Positions 1 to 8,978 of a stretch of 64,000 bases of DNA are shown piece by piece; position 1 is the first letter of the stretch, and each line of letters begins with the position of its first letter. The stretch spans positions 1,931,701 through 1,995,700 of the forward strand of contig JAEPQD010000001.1 of the NCBI GenBank assembly GCA_017642695.1, written 5' to 3'. Origin of the DNA: Parvibaculum sp. (lineage in GTDB: Bacteria; Pseudomonadota; Alphaproteobacteria; Parvibaculales; Parvibaculaceae). A program made the translations under genes and the position numbers. The notes below the pieces were generated by a model. It did no database searches, was not told where the DNA came from, and saw only the letters and a program-made list of their open reading frames with translations.

Positions 1-1263
1 CCAGCTTCGCTGCGCATCGAGCACGGAGAGCAGGTCGCTCGCGCCCGCCCGGTAGCGTGCCTGCGAAAGCTCATAGGCCTTGCGCGCCTCGTCCGCCGCG
101 ACCGCGAGCGAGGTCTCGCGCGCTGCCGTCGCTTCGACGTTGACGAGCGAGTTCTCCACTTCCGCGAAGGAATTCAGCACTGTCAGCTTGTAGTTCGCGG
201 CGAGTTCCGCCTGCCGCCCCGTCGCCGATTGCAGGTTTCCTTCGAGCGACCCGCCGGAAAAGATCGGCGCGAGCAGCGAGGCGCCGATGGAACTCACCGT
301 CTCCGCCGCGCTCGCTGTCGCGAAGCTCCGCGTAAGAGAGGCCGAAAGATCGACGGACGGGAAGAAGGCCGCGCGCGCTGCGCCGATATCGGCATTCGCC
401 GCCTCAAGCCGCGCTTCTGCGCCCTTGATGTCGGGCCGCCGTTCGAGGAGGTCGGAAGGTTGTCCGGCGGCGATGGCGGGCAGGGCGACAGCGTCGAGCG
501 TTGTCGTCTCGACCGTGAAGCGTCCGGGCACGCGCGCGAGCAGGATCGCGAGCGCGTTCTCGTTCGCCGCGAGCTCCGCTCGGAGCGACGGAATGCCCGC
601 CTCGATGGTCGCCACCGTATTGCGCTGCTGCGCGAGGTCGAGGCCTGAAATGCTGCCCGCCTCGTAGCGCGCCTCCACGATGTCGAGCGTTTCTCTCGCC
701 GCTTTGAGCGAGTCTTCCGCAATCGCGATCCGGTCCTTCAGCGTCAGGATCGTGAAATAGGTTGTGGCGACCTCGGATTGCACGATGAGCGCCGCGCTGT
801 CCTTGTCGTACTCCGTTGCTTCGAGCGAGAGATCGGCCGAGCGCGCCTCGTCGCGATACCGGCCCCAGAGGTCGAGCGCATAGCTCGCGGAGAGGCCGAT
901 GTCGGCGCTCTCCCGCGTGGCGCCGCCCCGCGTCTCGCTGCGGTTCGCGCCGCCGCTCCCGTTCACCTGCGGAAGGAGGTCGGAGCTCGCCGCCCGCGCA
1001 GCGCCGCGCGCCTGTTCGACACGCGCCAATGCCTGTTCGATGTCCAGATTGTTCGTCAGCGCCACCTGCATCAGCAGCGTCAGTTCCGGGTCGCCGAAGG
1101 CGGTCCACCACTGCGTGTCTGCCGCCACGTCGATCCCGTCCGCCTGCGGTCCGCTCCAGGTGGCGGGCGTGCCCGCCTCGGGACGCTCGTAGCCGGGCGC
1201 CATCGAGCAGGCGGCAAGCATCGCGGAGAGCGAGGCGGCGAGGAGTTGTTTCCGGATTGTCAT
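1..1263 (-). CDS. NodT/TolC-family outer membrane efflux lipoprotein, partial
   Basis: This is the outer membrane channel of the tripartite pump encoded by the next two genes. The reading frame starts at an ATG at 1263 and stays open to the left edge, so the C-terminus is missing (about 420 residues are visible). The N-terminus has a lipoprotein signal peptide ending in LAAC (Cys near residue 20), followed by the typical opening of NodT-type proteins (PGYERPEAGTPATW) and by WWTAFGDPELTLLM and NLDIEQALARVEQARGAA, which are conserved in this family. It starts 10 bases after the macB stop and is the last gene of a macA-macB-channel operon. The family identity is clear; the exported substrate cannot be read from sequence. 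Confidence 0.9.
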   Translation of the reverse strand, partial: MTIRKQLLAASLSAMLAACSMAPGYERPEAGTPATWSGPQADGIDVAADTQWWTAFGDPELTLLMQVALTNNLDIEQALARVEQARGAARAASSDLLPQVNGSGGANRSETRGGATRESADIGLSASYALDLWGRYRDEARSADLSLEATEYDKDSAALIVQSEVATTYFTILTLKDRIAIAEDSLKAARETLDIVEARYEAGSISGLDLAQQRNTVATIEAGIPSLRAELAANENALAILLARVPGRFTVETTTLDAVALPAIAAGQPSDLLERRPDIKGAEARLEAANADIGAARAAFFPSVDLSASLTRSFATASAAETVSSIGASLLAPIFSGGSLEGNLQSATGRQAELAANYKLTVLNSFAEVENSLVNVEATAARETSLAVAADEARKAYELSQARYRAGASDLLSVLDAQRSW

Positions 1264-1273
1264 GGCCCGCACC

Positions 1274-3232
1274 TCACTCCGACGCCAGCGCGACGACAGG
1301 ATCGAGCTGCGCCGCCTTCCGCGCCGGCAGGTAGCCGAACACGAGTCCGGTCAGGAACGCGCAACTGAAGGCGAGAATAGAAGGCATCGCGTTGATCGCG
1401 ATGTTGAGCCCGAGGCTGGCGAGCCCCCAGGCGAAGGAAAGGCCGAGCAGCACGCCGATCAGCCCGCCCACGCCGCACACCACCAGCGCCTCCGTGTTGA
1501 ACTGCACGAGAATGTTGCTCATCCGCGCGCCTGTCGCCATGCGGATGCCGATTTCCCGCGTCCGCTCCGTCACGCTCACAAGCATGATGTTCATCACGCC
1601 GATGCCGCCGACAAGCAGCGAGATCGCTGCGACCGAGCCAAGCAGGATCGTCATCGTGTTCGACATGGTCTCCATCGTCTCGAGCATCGACGCGGTGTTG
1701 CGGATCTGGAAGTCTTCGGTTCGATGCCGCGACATCAGCAGCGCGTGGATCGCTTCTTCCGTCTCGTTCACGCGGTTCGCATCCGCCACCTTCACCGTGA
1801 CGGAATTTGCGTATTGCTGCCCGAAAAGCCGCATGAAGCCCGTTGTAAGCGGCACGAAGGCGACGTCGTCCTGGTCGCGCCCGAAAGCGGCCGCGCCCTT
1901 CGCCTCCATCACGCCGACGACTTCGAAGGGAATGTTGCCGACAAGCACATATTTGCCGATTGCGCTGCCGCCGTTCGGAAACAACGCGTCCACGACCGTC
2001 CGCCCGAGCACGATCACCGGCGCATAGCCTTTCAGGTCGGCCTCCGTGAAAAAGCCTCCCTCGGCGACATTCCAGTCGCGCACCACCGTCATCTCCGGCC
2101 AGGTGCCTTCGATCTGCGTGCGGTAGTCGACATTGCCGAAACGCACGGTACTGGATTTGCTTCGCTCGGCGACAGCCGCCGTCACATTCGGCACCTCGAG
2201 GATCGCCTCGGCATCCGCCGGAATGAGCGTCGCGATGTCGCCACTCGGCCGCATGCCCGGCGCGCCGGGCCGCACCACCAGCAGGTTCGTGCCCATGCTC
2301 TGCATCGCGCCCATGATGTTCGCCTTGCTGCCGTCGCCGATGGCAAGCATGACCACAACGGCGGCAACGCCGATCACAACGCCGAGCAGCGTCAGCGCCG
2401 TGCGGAAGATGTTCGCGCGCAGCGACCGGAATGCCATTTTCACGGCTTCCGCGATTTCGGCCTGGATGACGAAAGCCCCGCCGCGCGACGGCCCCTCGTC
2501 GGAGGCGGCCACGCTCGCGCGCATCTTCGGCCCGCTGTCGGCGGTGATGCGCCCATCGCTGATCTGGATCGTCCGGTCCGCGTGTTTCGCCACGGCGGGG
2601 TCATGCGTGATGAGAAGAACCGTGCGGCCGTCCTCGTTCAGCGCCTTCAGCACGTCCAGCACATCCGCGCCGCTCTGCGTGTCGAGCGCGCCGGTCGGTT
2701 CGTCGGCGAGGATCACGTCCGCGCCGTTCATCAGCGCGCGTGCGATCGAAACACGCTGCTGCTGGCCGCCCGACAGTTCCGAAGGCCGGTGCGCCGCCCG
2801 GTCGCCCATGCCGAGCCGCGTGAGCAGCGCCTTCGCGCGTTCGAAGCGTTCGCCCCGTGTCGTTCCGGCATAGATCGCCGGCAGTTCGACATTTTCCGCC
2901 GCCGTCATGGTGGAAAGCAGGTTGTAGCGCTGGAAGACGAAGCCGAACGTATCGCGCCGCAGCGCCGCGAGATCGTCGGAGGACAGCGTCGCCACATCCG
3001 TGCCCGAGACGGTGTAGCTGCCCTCCGTCGGCCGGTCGAGGCAGCCGAGAATGTTCATCAGCGTCGATTTGCCGGAGCCCGACTGTCCCATGATCGCGAC
3101 GAACTCGCCGCGCCTTATCGTGAGCGACACACCGTCCAGCGCACGCACTTCCTGTCCGCCCGTCCGGTAGACCTTGGTGACATCGCGGAGTTCGATCAGC
3201 GGCGCCGCATTTCTGGACTGGGGGGAATGCAT
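1274..3232 (-). CDS. macB: MacB-type ABC transporter, fused ATPase and permease
   Basis: This is a 652-residue mechanotransmission ABC protein of the MacB family, which pushes macrolides, peptides or lipids from the periplasm through the outer membrane channel. The N-terminal ATPase carries Walker A GQSGSGKST (residues 49-57), the signature LSGGQQQR and Walker B VILADEPTGALD. The C-terminal half has one membrane helix (RTALTLLGVVIGVAAVVVML), a large periplasmic domain and three final helices containing the MacB/FtsX hallmark NIMLVSVTERTREIGIR. The frame is open further upstream, but the ATG at 3232 is preceded by GAGGAA at good spacing and lies 10 bases after the macA stop. The whole macB architecture is intact. 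Confidence 0.93.
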   Translation of the reverse strand: MHSPQSRNAAPLIELRDVTKVYRTGGQEVRALDGVSLTIRRGEFVAIMGQSGSGKSTLMNILGCLDRPTEGSYTVSGTDVATLSSDDLAALRRDTFGFVFQRYNLLSTMTAAENVELPAIYAGTTRGERFERAKALLTRLGMGDRAAHRPSELSGGQQQRVSIARALMNGADVILADEPTGALDTQSGADVLDVLKALNEDGRTVLLITHDPAVAKHADRTIQISDGRITADSGPKMRASVAASDEGPSRGGAFVIQAEIAEAVKMAFRSLRANIFRTALTLLGVVIGVAAVVVMLAIGDGSKANIMGAMQSMGTNLLVVRPGAPGMRPSGDIATLIPADAEAILEVPNVTAAVAERSKSSTVRFGNVDYRTQIEGTWPEMTVVRDWNVAEGGFFTEADLKGYAPVIVLGRTVVDALFPNGGSAIGKYVLVGNIPFEVVGVMEAKGAAAFGRDQDDVAFVPLTTGFMRLFGQQYANSVTVKVADANRVNETEEAIHALLMSRHRTEDFQIRNTASMLETMETMSNTMTILLGSVAAISLLVGGIGVMNIMLVSVTERTREIGIRMATGARMSNILVQFNTEALVVCGVGGLIGVLLGLSFAWGLASLGLNIAINAMPSILAFSCAFLTGLVFGYLPARKAAQLDPVVALASE

Positions 3233-3242
3233 GGACCGTTCC

Positions 3243-4457
3243 TCAGAAGAAGCCCACGCGGCGTCTGCCGCTGCTCGCTCCCTCGGAGGAAGCAACACCC
3301 GTCACCACGGTTTCGCCTTCGTCGAGGCCCTCGCTGATTTCGGCGCTCACCCGATTGGTGAGGCCGACTTTCACGTCGCGCAGGCGCGGGCCCTTGTCCG
3401 TCAGCACGCTCACCTGCGCGTTCCCGTGCGGTCCTTCGCTGATTGCGTTCACCGGCACGATGACGACGTCCTGCGCTTCTCCCAGCAGGAAGAAGACCTG
3501 AGCCGTCATGTCCTTCATCAGCCGCCCATCCGGATTGGCGATATCGACAAGCGCCGTGTAGAGCACCACTTCGTTCACGATCTCGGGCGTCGGCAGCACC
3601 TGCCGCACAGTCGATGTCCAGCGCCGCTCCGGTGCGCCGAGCGTCGTGAAATAGACCGGCATCCCTGTTTCGAGCTTGCCCACATCCGCTTCCGCCACCT
3701 GCGCTTCCACGGTCATCGTATCGAGGTCCGAGATTGTCAGGATCGTGGGCGCCGTCTGGTTTGCGTTCAGCGTCTGGCCCTGCAGTGCCGCCTGCGAGGT
3801 CACCGTGCCGTCGATCGGGGCGTAGATCTTCGTATAGCCGAGATTGGCCTCGCCGCCCTCGACGGTCGATTTCTGCTGCTCGATCTGCGCCTTCAGCGAG
3901 CCGATCTGCGCTGAAATGGTCTGCACAGCCGTCTCGCTCGTGTCGAGGTCATCGCGGCTCACCGCGTCGATCTTCGCAAGATCGGCATTCCGGTTATATT
4001 GCCGCCGCGCCAGCACGAGTTCCGCCTGTGCGCCCGCAAGCTGCGATTGGAGGTCGGTAAGCCGCGCCCGCGCCGCCGCCACTTCCGTCTCGTAGACCTT
4101 GGCGTCGATTTCGGCGAGGAGGTCGCCTTCCCGCACCTCGTCGCCGACCTCCACATAGACTTTCTTCAGCTGGCCGGAAACCTGCGCGCCGACGTTCACA
4201 TATTCCTTCGGCTGCAACGATCCGAGCGCCGTTACCGTCTGCTCGATGGTGCCGCGCGTTGCCGTCGCCGTCCGGTAGGTGACCTCCTCGCTGCCGAAGA
4301 GCCAGCCGGAAAGAACCCAGACCGCGACAAGGGCCGCCAGCGCGATCGCGCCCCAGCGCGCGGGGCCGGGAAACCCGCCCCAGGTCGCGCGCAGCCGCGC
4401 GGGCAGGCTCATCGTACCGTCCGCCTGCCGTTCAGCCGTTTCGTGATCGTATCCCAT
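3243..4457 (-). CDS. macA: MacA-type periplasmic adaptor (membrane fusion protein)
   Basis: This membrane fusion protein links the MacB-type ABC protein to the outer membrane channel. It has an N-terminal transmembrane anchor (GAIALAALVAVWVLSGWLF), a first lipoyl half-motif (EYVNVGAQVSGQLKKVYVEVGDEVREGDLLAEID), a helical hairpin of about 100 residues (LTDLQSQLAGAQAELVLARRQY and the region after it), a second lipoyl half (GYTKIYAPIDGTVTSQAALQG) and a beta-barrel domain. It heads the operon with macB and the NodT-like gene. The start is uncertain: the ATG at 4457 gives 404 residues, while an ATG at 4412 (MSLPARL) has a better upstream purine run. The motif stretches quoted above are separated pieces of the family pattern rather than a full alignment. 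Confidence 0.9.
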   Translation of the reverse strand: MGYDHETAERQADGTMSLPARLRATWGGFPGPARWGAIALAALVAVWVLSGWLFGSEEVTYRTATATRGTIEQTVTALGSLQPKEYVNVGAQVSGQLKKVYVEVGDEVREGDLLAEIDAKVYETEVAAARARLTDLQSQLAGAQAELVLARRQYNRNADLAKIDAVSRDDLDTSETAVQTISAQIGSLKAQIEQQKSTVEGGEANLGYTKIYAPIDGTVTSQAALQGQTLNANQTAPTILTISDLDTMTVEAQVAEADVGKLETGMPVYFTTLGAPERRWTSTVRQVLPTPEIVNEVVLYTALVDIANPDGRLMKDMTAQVFFLLGEAQDVVIVPVNAISEGPHGNAQVSVLTDKGPRLRDVKVGLTNRVSAEISEGLDEGETVVTGVASSEGASSGRRRVGFF

Positions 4458-4563
4458 GTCCGCATCTGTCCGTTCGGAGCGTCCCCACTCTTATAACGGA
4501 CAACGGGCCCCGTTCCGTCGCCGGAAGGGGAGGGAACCTGGATAGGTGCAATCTGCAGGGAGT

Positions 4564-5565
4564 TCAGGAAACCCGGATCATGCGCTTGCCGACATTGTCG
4601 CCGGCAAGGAGCCCGATCAGCGCCTTCGGCGTGTTCTCGAGCCCGTCCATGATGTCTTCCTTGACCTTGAGCTTGCCGCTGTCGACCCAGCCCTGAAGCT
4701 CCTTCAGCGCGGCGTCGTGCTTGTCGGCATAGTCCATCACGATGAAGCCCTGCATGGTGATGCGCTTCACGACGATGAGCCCCGGAATGCCGCGCGGTCC
4801 ATGCGCGGGCGCCGCGCCGTCATACTGCGACACCGCCCCGCAACAGGCGATCCGGCCGAAATTGTTCATTCCGAAGAGCACCGCCTCCAGAATGTCGCCG
4901 CCCACATTGTCGAAATAGACGTCGATGCCCTTGGGCGCCGCCTTCCGGAGCGCCTTGCCCACGGGCTCGGCCTTGTAGTCGATCGCCGCGTCGAAGCCGA
5001 GTTCGTCGGTCAGCAGCTTGCACTTCTTCTCGCCGCCCGCGATGCCGATCACATGGCAGCCCTTGATCTTCGCGATCTGCCCGACGATGGTGCCGACCGA
5101 GCCTGCGGCGGCGGACACGACGACCGTGTCGCCCGCCTTCGGCTTGCCGACTTCCAGCAGCCCGAAATAGGCGGTGAGCCCGGCAATGCCGTAGACGCTG
5201 AGAAGGTGGGAGAGAGGTTCCATCTTCGGCAGCTTCTGCGCCGTCTTCGCGGGCACCGCCGCATAGTCCTGCCAGCCCGTATCGGCGAACACGAGGTCGC
5301 CCTTCGCGAACCCCGGCGCCTTCGCCTCCACGACCTCGGAGACCGAGCCGCCCGCCATCACCGTCCCGGCCTCCACCGCCGAGCGGTAGGTCGCCCCCTG
5401 CATCCAGGCCCGGTTCGCCGCATCGAGCGAGATCAGTTTCGTCTTGAGGAGCAGTTCGCCGTCCTTAGCCTCCGGCATCTTGCCCTTTGGCTCGAACTTG
5501 AAGTGGCTCTCGGCAAGCTTTCCCTGCGGCGTTTCGGTCAGCAGAATCTGGCGGTTGGCGGTCAT
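4564..5565 (-). CDS. NADP-dependent medium-chain oxidoreductase (curcumin/prostaglandin reductase-like)
   Basis: This zinc-independent MDR-family enzyme of 333 residues probably reduces activated double bonds of enones or quinones with NADPH. It opens with NRQILLTETPQGKLAESHF, as in YncB/CurA and leukotriene B4 12-hydroxydehydrogenase homologues, and has the nucleotide-binding segment TVVVSAAAGSVGTIVGQIAK, then IGIAGGEKKC and VYFDNVGGD. The frame is open far upstream, but the ATG at 5565 follows a very strong GAGGAGGA ribosome site, so the longer form is unlikely. It is divergent from nadE and is not obviously in an operon. Substrate is unknown. Confidence 0.9.
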   Translation of the reverse strand: MTANRQILLTETPQGKLAESHFKFEPKGKMPEAKDGELLLKTKLISLDAANRAWMQGATYRSAVEAGTVMAGGSVSEVVEAKAPGFAKGDLVFADTGWQDYAAVPAKTAQKLPKMEPLSHLLSVYGIAGLTAYFGLLEVGKPKAGDTVVVSAAAGSVGTIVGQIAKIKGCHVIGIAGGEKKCKLLTDELGFDAAIDYKAEPVGKALRKAAPKGIDVYFDNVGGDILEAVLFGMNNFGRIACCGAVSQYDGAAPAHGPRGIPGLIVVKRITMQGFIVMDYADKHDAALKELQGWVDSGKLKVKEDIMDGLENTPKALIGLLAGDNVGKRMIRVS

Positions 5566-5752
5566 GGGGGTCCTCCTCGGGGCCGGTTTTTCGTTGGGGG
5601 CGAGACTAGCCCCGGCGGCGTCCGGGTGCACCCCGGAATGCCGCTCGCACCCGTTCATCCCTGAACTATTGTGAGTGCGCCCCTCAACGGCTAAAACCGC
5701 GAAGCCGAATCCCCATATCCTTGGGGCGTAACCGCCCGGATTTGCTTGTGAA

Positions 5753-7420
5753 ATGACCGATAAGCTCCGCATAGCCCTTGCCCAGTTGAACCCCGTCGTG
5801 GGCGACATCGCCGGCAATCTCGAAAAGGCCGTCGAGGCCCGCCGCGCCGCCGAGGTCGAGGGCGCGGAACTCATCGTCTTCACCGAGCTTTTCCTGACGG
5901 GCTACCCGCCGGAAGATCTCGTCCTGAAGCGCGCCGTCCAGGACGCCGCGCGCGCCGCCGCCATCGAGCTTGCCCGTCAGACGGGCGACGGTGGCCCCGG
6001 CGTCCTCATCGGCTGCCCCTGGCTCGCCGACGACGGCAAGCTCTTCAATGCCGTCCTCTATCTCGACAAGGGCGAGGTTCGCGGTTACCGCGCCAAGGTC
6101 CATCTGCCGAACTATTCCGTCTTCGACGAGCCCCGCGTCTTCGACGAGGGTCCGATGCCCGGCCCCTTCAATATCCGCGGCGTCCGTGTCGGCGTGCCGA
6201 TCTGCGAGGACATCTGGTTCCCGGATGTGGTCGAGTGCCTGGAAGAGTCGGGTGCCGAGATCATCCTCGTGCCGAACGGCTCGCCTTACGACTTCAACAA
6301 GTTCGACGCGCGCATGCAGCTCGCCATCGGCCGCATCAAAGAAAGCGGCCTGCCGCTGGCCTACGTGAACCAGCTCGGCGGTCAGGACGAACTTGTCTTC
6401 GACGGCGCTTCTTTCGTGCTGAACGCCGACCTCTCGCTCCCCGTCCAGATGCCGGCTTGGGAAGAGAAGATCGCCTGTACGGACTGGACACGCGAGGCGA
6501 AGGGCTGGGTCTGCGCGCCGGGCGAGGTCGCGCCCATCGAGGAGAGCGACGAAGCGCTTTATCTCGCCGTGGTTCAGGGCCTTCGCGACTATGTCCGTAA
6601 AAACCGTTTCCCCGGCGTCGTGCTCGGCCTCTCCGGCGGCATCGACAGCGCGCTCGTCGCCGCCATCGCGGTCGATGCGCTGGGCGCGGACAAGGTCCAT
6701 TGCGTCATGCTGCCCTATCGCTACACCTCGTCGGAAAGCCTCGAGGACGCGGAAGCCTGCGCGAAGCTCCTCGGCGTGCGCTACGACACGGTTCCCATCG
6801 AGGCGCCGGTTTCCGGTTTCATGGATACGCTCGCGCCCCTGTTCGAGGGCACACAGTCCGACACGACGGAGGAAAATCTCCAGTCCCGTTCGCGCGGCGT
6901 CATCCTCATGGCGATTTCGAACAAGTTCGGTTCGATGCTGCTGACGACCGGCAACAAGTCGGAAGTCTCGGCGGGCTACGCCACCATCTATGGCGACATG
7001 AATGGCGGCTTCAATCCGATCAAGGATCTCTACAAGACCCGTGTCTTCCGCATGTCGAACTGGCGCAACACCCACATGCCGAAGGGCTGCCTCGGTCCGA
7101 AGGGCAGGGTGATCCCTGAACGCATCATCACGCGGCCGCCGTCGGCCGAACTTCGTCCCGATCAGAAGGACGAGGATTCGCTGCCGCCCTACGAGCAGCT
7201 TGACGACATCCTTCATTGTCTCGTCGAGGAGGAAATGTCGGTCCGCGACATCGTCGCGCGCGGCCATGACCGCGACCTCGTGAAGCGCGTCGAGCACCTT
7301 CTGTACATTTCCGAATACAAGCGCCGTCAGGCCGCCCCGGGTGTGAAAGTCACCGCGCGTAATTTCGGCCGCGACCGCCGCTACCCGATCGTCAACGGTT
7401 TCCGGGATCAGGACTTGTGA
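5753..7420 (+). CDS. nadE: Glutamine-dependent NAD+ synthetase
   Basis: This enzyme makes NAD from deamido-NAD, ATP and glutamine-derived ammonia in the cytoplasm. The 555 residues show the two-domain form. The N-terminal nitrilase-type amidase has its triad at Glu45 ([14 protein letters not shown]), Lys115 ([15 protein letters not shown]) and Cys151 ([11 protein letters not shown]). The C-terminal synthetase has the PP-loop [14 protein letters not shown] around residue 290 and [19 protein letters not shown]. Length and motifs match the usual bacterial glutaminase-linked NadE. The gltX start overlaps the nadE stop by four bases (GTGA), suggesting translational coupling. No strong ribosome site is visible before the ATG. 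Confidence 0.96.
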   Translation: MTDKLRIALAQLNPVVGDIAGNLEKAVEARRAAEVEGAELIVFTELFLTGYPPEDLVLKRAVQDAARAAAIELARQTGDGGPGVLIGCPWLADDGKLFNAVLYLDKGEVRGYRAKVHLPNYSVFDEPRVFDEGPMPGPFNIRGVRVGVPICEDIWFPDVVECLEESGAEIILVPNGSPYDFNKFDARMQLAIGRIKESGLPLAYVNQLGGQDELVFDGASFVLNADLSLPVQMPAWEEKIACTDWTREAKGWVCAPGEVAPIEESDEALYLAVVQGLRDYVRKNRFPGVVLGLSGGIDSALVAAIAVDALGADKVHCVMLPYRYTSSESLEDAEACAKLLGVRYDTVPIEAPVSGFMDTLAPLFEGTQSDTTEENLQSRSRGVILMAISNKFGSMLLTTGNKSEVSAGYATIYGDMNGGFNPIKDLYKTRVFRMSNWRNTHMPKGCLGPKGRVIPERIITRPPSAELRPDQKDEDSLPPYEQLDDILHCLVEEEMSVRDIVARGHDRDLVKRVEHLLYISEYKRRQAAPGVKVTARNFGRDRRYPIVNGFRDQDL

Positions 7421-8766
7421 GCGGCAGCCCAACCGTCCGCTTCGCCCCGTCGCCCACCGGCTGGCTTCATGTCGGCAATGCCCGCGCCGCGCTCTTCAAC
7501 TTCCTCTTTGCCCTGAAGAACGGCGGCAGGTTCATGCTCCGCATGGACGACACCGACGACGCCCGCTCCACACCGGAATTCGCCGCCGCGATAGAAGAAG
7601 ATCTTGCCTGGCTCGGTCTCGGTCATGATCTCTTCGCCCGCCAGTCGGAGCGCCTTGGCTTCTACGAGGCCGCCGCGGAAAAGCTGAAAGCCGACGGCCG
7701 CCTCTATCCGGCCTATGAAAGCGCCGCCGAACTCGACCGCCGCCGCAAGCGCCAGCTCGCCCGCGGTCTTCCCCCCGTCTACGACCGCGCGGCCCTGAAC
7801 CTCACCCCGGAAGACCGCGCCGCCCTCGAGGCCGAAGGCCGCAAGCCTCACTGGCGCTTCAAACTCGACCATGTTCATACCGCCTTCGAGGACATGATCC
7901 AGGGCCATGTCGAGGTCGACGGCGCCTCGCTGTCCGATCCGGTGCTGATCCGCGAGGACGGCCGCTTCCTCTACACGCTGCCGAGCATCGTCGATGACAT
8001 CGAGTTCGCCATCACCCATGTCATCCGCGGCGCCGACCACATCACCAACACCGGCGTCCAGATCCAGATCATCCGCGCGCTGGGCGCGAAGCCGCCCGTC
8101 TTCGCGCATTACTCGCTCCTGAACGGCCCGGACGGAAAGCCCCTTTCCAAGCGCAACGACGCCGAGCGCTTCTCCCTCCGCGCGCTCCGCGAAGCGGGCT
8201 ACGAGCCGATGGCCCTGAACGCGCTTCTCGCCCGTCTCGGCACGCCGGACCCGATGGAGCCCTGCCTCTCGCTCGATGAACTTGCGGCGGGCTTCGACAT
8301 CGCCCGCCTCGGCCGCTCCGACATCCGCTTCGACCCGGCGGACCTCGCCCGCGCCAACACTGCCTGCCTCCACCTCCTGCCATACGAGGCCGCGAAGCCT
8401 CGTCTCGCCTCGCTCGGCGCCGATCTCGGTCCCGTGTTCTGGGAGGCCGTGAAGCCCAACCTCGTCCTCTTCCGCGACGCCGCCGAGTGGGCCCGCGTCG
8501 TCGAAGGCCCGGTCGAACCCGTCATCGAGGAGGCGGATTTCGCCGCCGCCGCCGCCGCCGCGCTCCCGCCGGAGCCGTGGGGACTGGACACATGGGGCCT
8601 CTGGACCGACGCCGTGAAGCAGGCGACCGGCCGCAAGGGCAAGGCGCTCTTCATGCCGCTCCGCCTCGCGCTCACCGGGCTCACGCATGGACCGGAATTG
8701 AAAAACCTGCTACCTCTCATCGGAAGGGACCGGACGAAAGCCCGGCTCACCGGCCTAACGGATTGA
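7417..8766 (+). CDS. gltX: Glutamyl-tRNA synthetase
   Basis: This class I aminoacyl-tRNA synthetase charges tRNA-Glu (and often tRNA-Gln in alphaproteobacteria, with later amidation). The 449-residue protein begins [20 protein letters not shown], carrying the HIGH-type signature as HVGN, then [14 protein letters not shown] and the KMSKS equivalent KPLSKRN. Its C-terminal anticodon-binding part is full length, so it is not a short GluQ-RS. The start is a GTG that overlaps the nadE stop. Alphaproteobacteria often carry two GltX copies; this window shows only one, and which paralogue it is cannot be decided here. Confidence 0.94.
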   Translation: MSGSPTVRFAPSPTGWLHVGNARAALFNFLFALKNGGRFMLRMDDTDDARSTPEFAAAIEEDLAWLGLGHDLFARQSERLGFYEAAAEKLKADGRLYPAYESAAELDRRRKRQLARGLPPVYDRAALNLTPEDRAALEAEGRKPHWRFKLDHVHTAFEDMIQGHVEVDGASLSDPVLIREDGRFLYTLPSIVDDIEFAITHVIRGADHITNTGVQIQIIRALGAKPPVFAHYSLLNGPDGKPLSKRNDAERFSLRALREAGYEPMALNALLARLGTPDPMEPCLSLDELAAGFDIARLGRSDIRFDPADLARANTACLHLLPYEAAKPRLASLGADLGPVFWEAVKPNLVLFRDAAEWARVVEGPVEPVIEEADFAAAAAAALPPEPWGLDTWGLWTDAVKQATGRKGKALFMPLRLALTGLTHGPELKNLLPLIGRDRTKARLTGLTD

Positions 8767-8808
8767 AACCGTTAGACATTTTTAACGGCGATCAGCGAGG
8801 ATGCGGGC

Positions 8809-8856
8809 ATGAACCCGGCGCACTCGATCATTCAGGGTCTGATTATTAGCGGCTGA
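8809..8856 (+). CDS. Isoleucine-rich leader peptide upstream of cimA
   Basis: This is a 15-codon reading frame, MNPAHSIIQGLIISG followed by TGA. It holds four isoleucine codons (ATC ATT and ATT ATT) and one leucine codon in a run of nine. A GAGGA ribosome site at 8797-8801 sits seven bases before the ATG. It lies in the 212-base gap between gltX and cimA, the first committed enzyme of the citramalate route to isoleucine, and is followed by several long complementary segments. This is the arrangement of a ribosome-mediated attenuator that senses charged tRNA-Ile. It is too short for ordinary gene finders. Existence as a translated peptide is inferred. Confidence 0.7.
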   Translation: MNPAHSIIQGLIISG

Positions 8857-8866
8857 CATAGCTCCG

Positions 8867-8973
8867 CCGCCGCCGTACAAGCACGCCTGCAATACATTGT
8901 AGAAAGAACGGTCCGGACGGTGGCGGAAGTCGCCATGTGCGGGCGCATCTGCGCTCTTCTACAATCCGGAACG
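8867..8973 (+). promoter_or_regulatory. Candidate translational attenuator of cimA (alternative stems)
   Basis: Three complementary pairs follow the leader peptide. Pair Z is 8867-8876 (CCGCCGCCGT) with 8917-8926 (ACGGTGGCGG), ten pairs including one G-U. Pair X is 8896-8904 (ATTGTAGAA) with 8957-8965 (TTCTACAAT), nine perfect pairs. Pair Y is 8909-8916 (CGGTCCGG) with 8966-8973 (CCGGAACG), seven of eight, and its second arm is the cimA ribosome site. Z and X or Y compete. A ribosome on the leader stop would mask the first Z arm and favour X or Y, hiding the cimA start; a ribosome stalled at the Ile codons would let Z form. There is no T-run, so control of translation is more likely than termination. 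The pairing is seen; the mechanism is inferred. Confidence 0.55.
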
Positions 8974-8978
8974 AAACC

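Noticed and set aside
1262..3337. Long open frame on the plus strand opposite macB
   Set aside because: It is antisense to a gene with intact ABC motifs; its translation is rich in His, Arg and Asp with no recognisable domain, as expected from high-GC shadow frames.
5622..5726. Near-palindrome at 5622-5636 and short hairpin at 5711-5726 in the gap before nadE
   Set aside because: Both are short, GC-driven and not clearly tied to a promoter or terminator.
5684..7432. Long antisense frame across nadE
   Set aside because: nadE has both catalytic domains intact on the other strand; the antisense product has no family motifs.
8769..8788. Hairpin CCGTTA...TAACGG after gltX as a terminator
   Set aside because: The stem is only six pairs and no T-run follows; it may be part of the cimA leader region instead.
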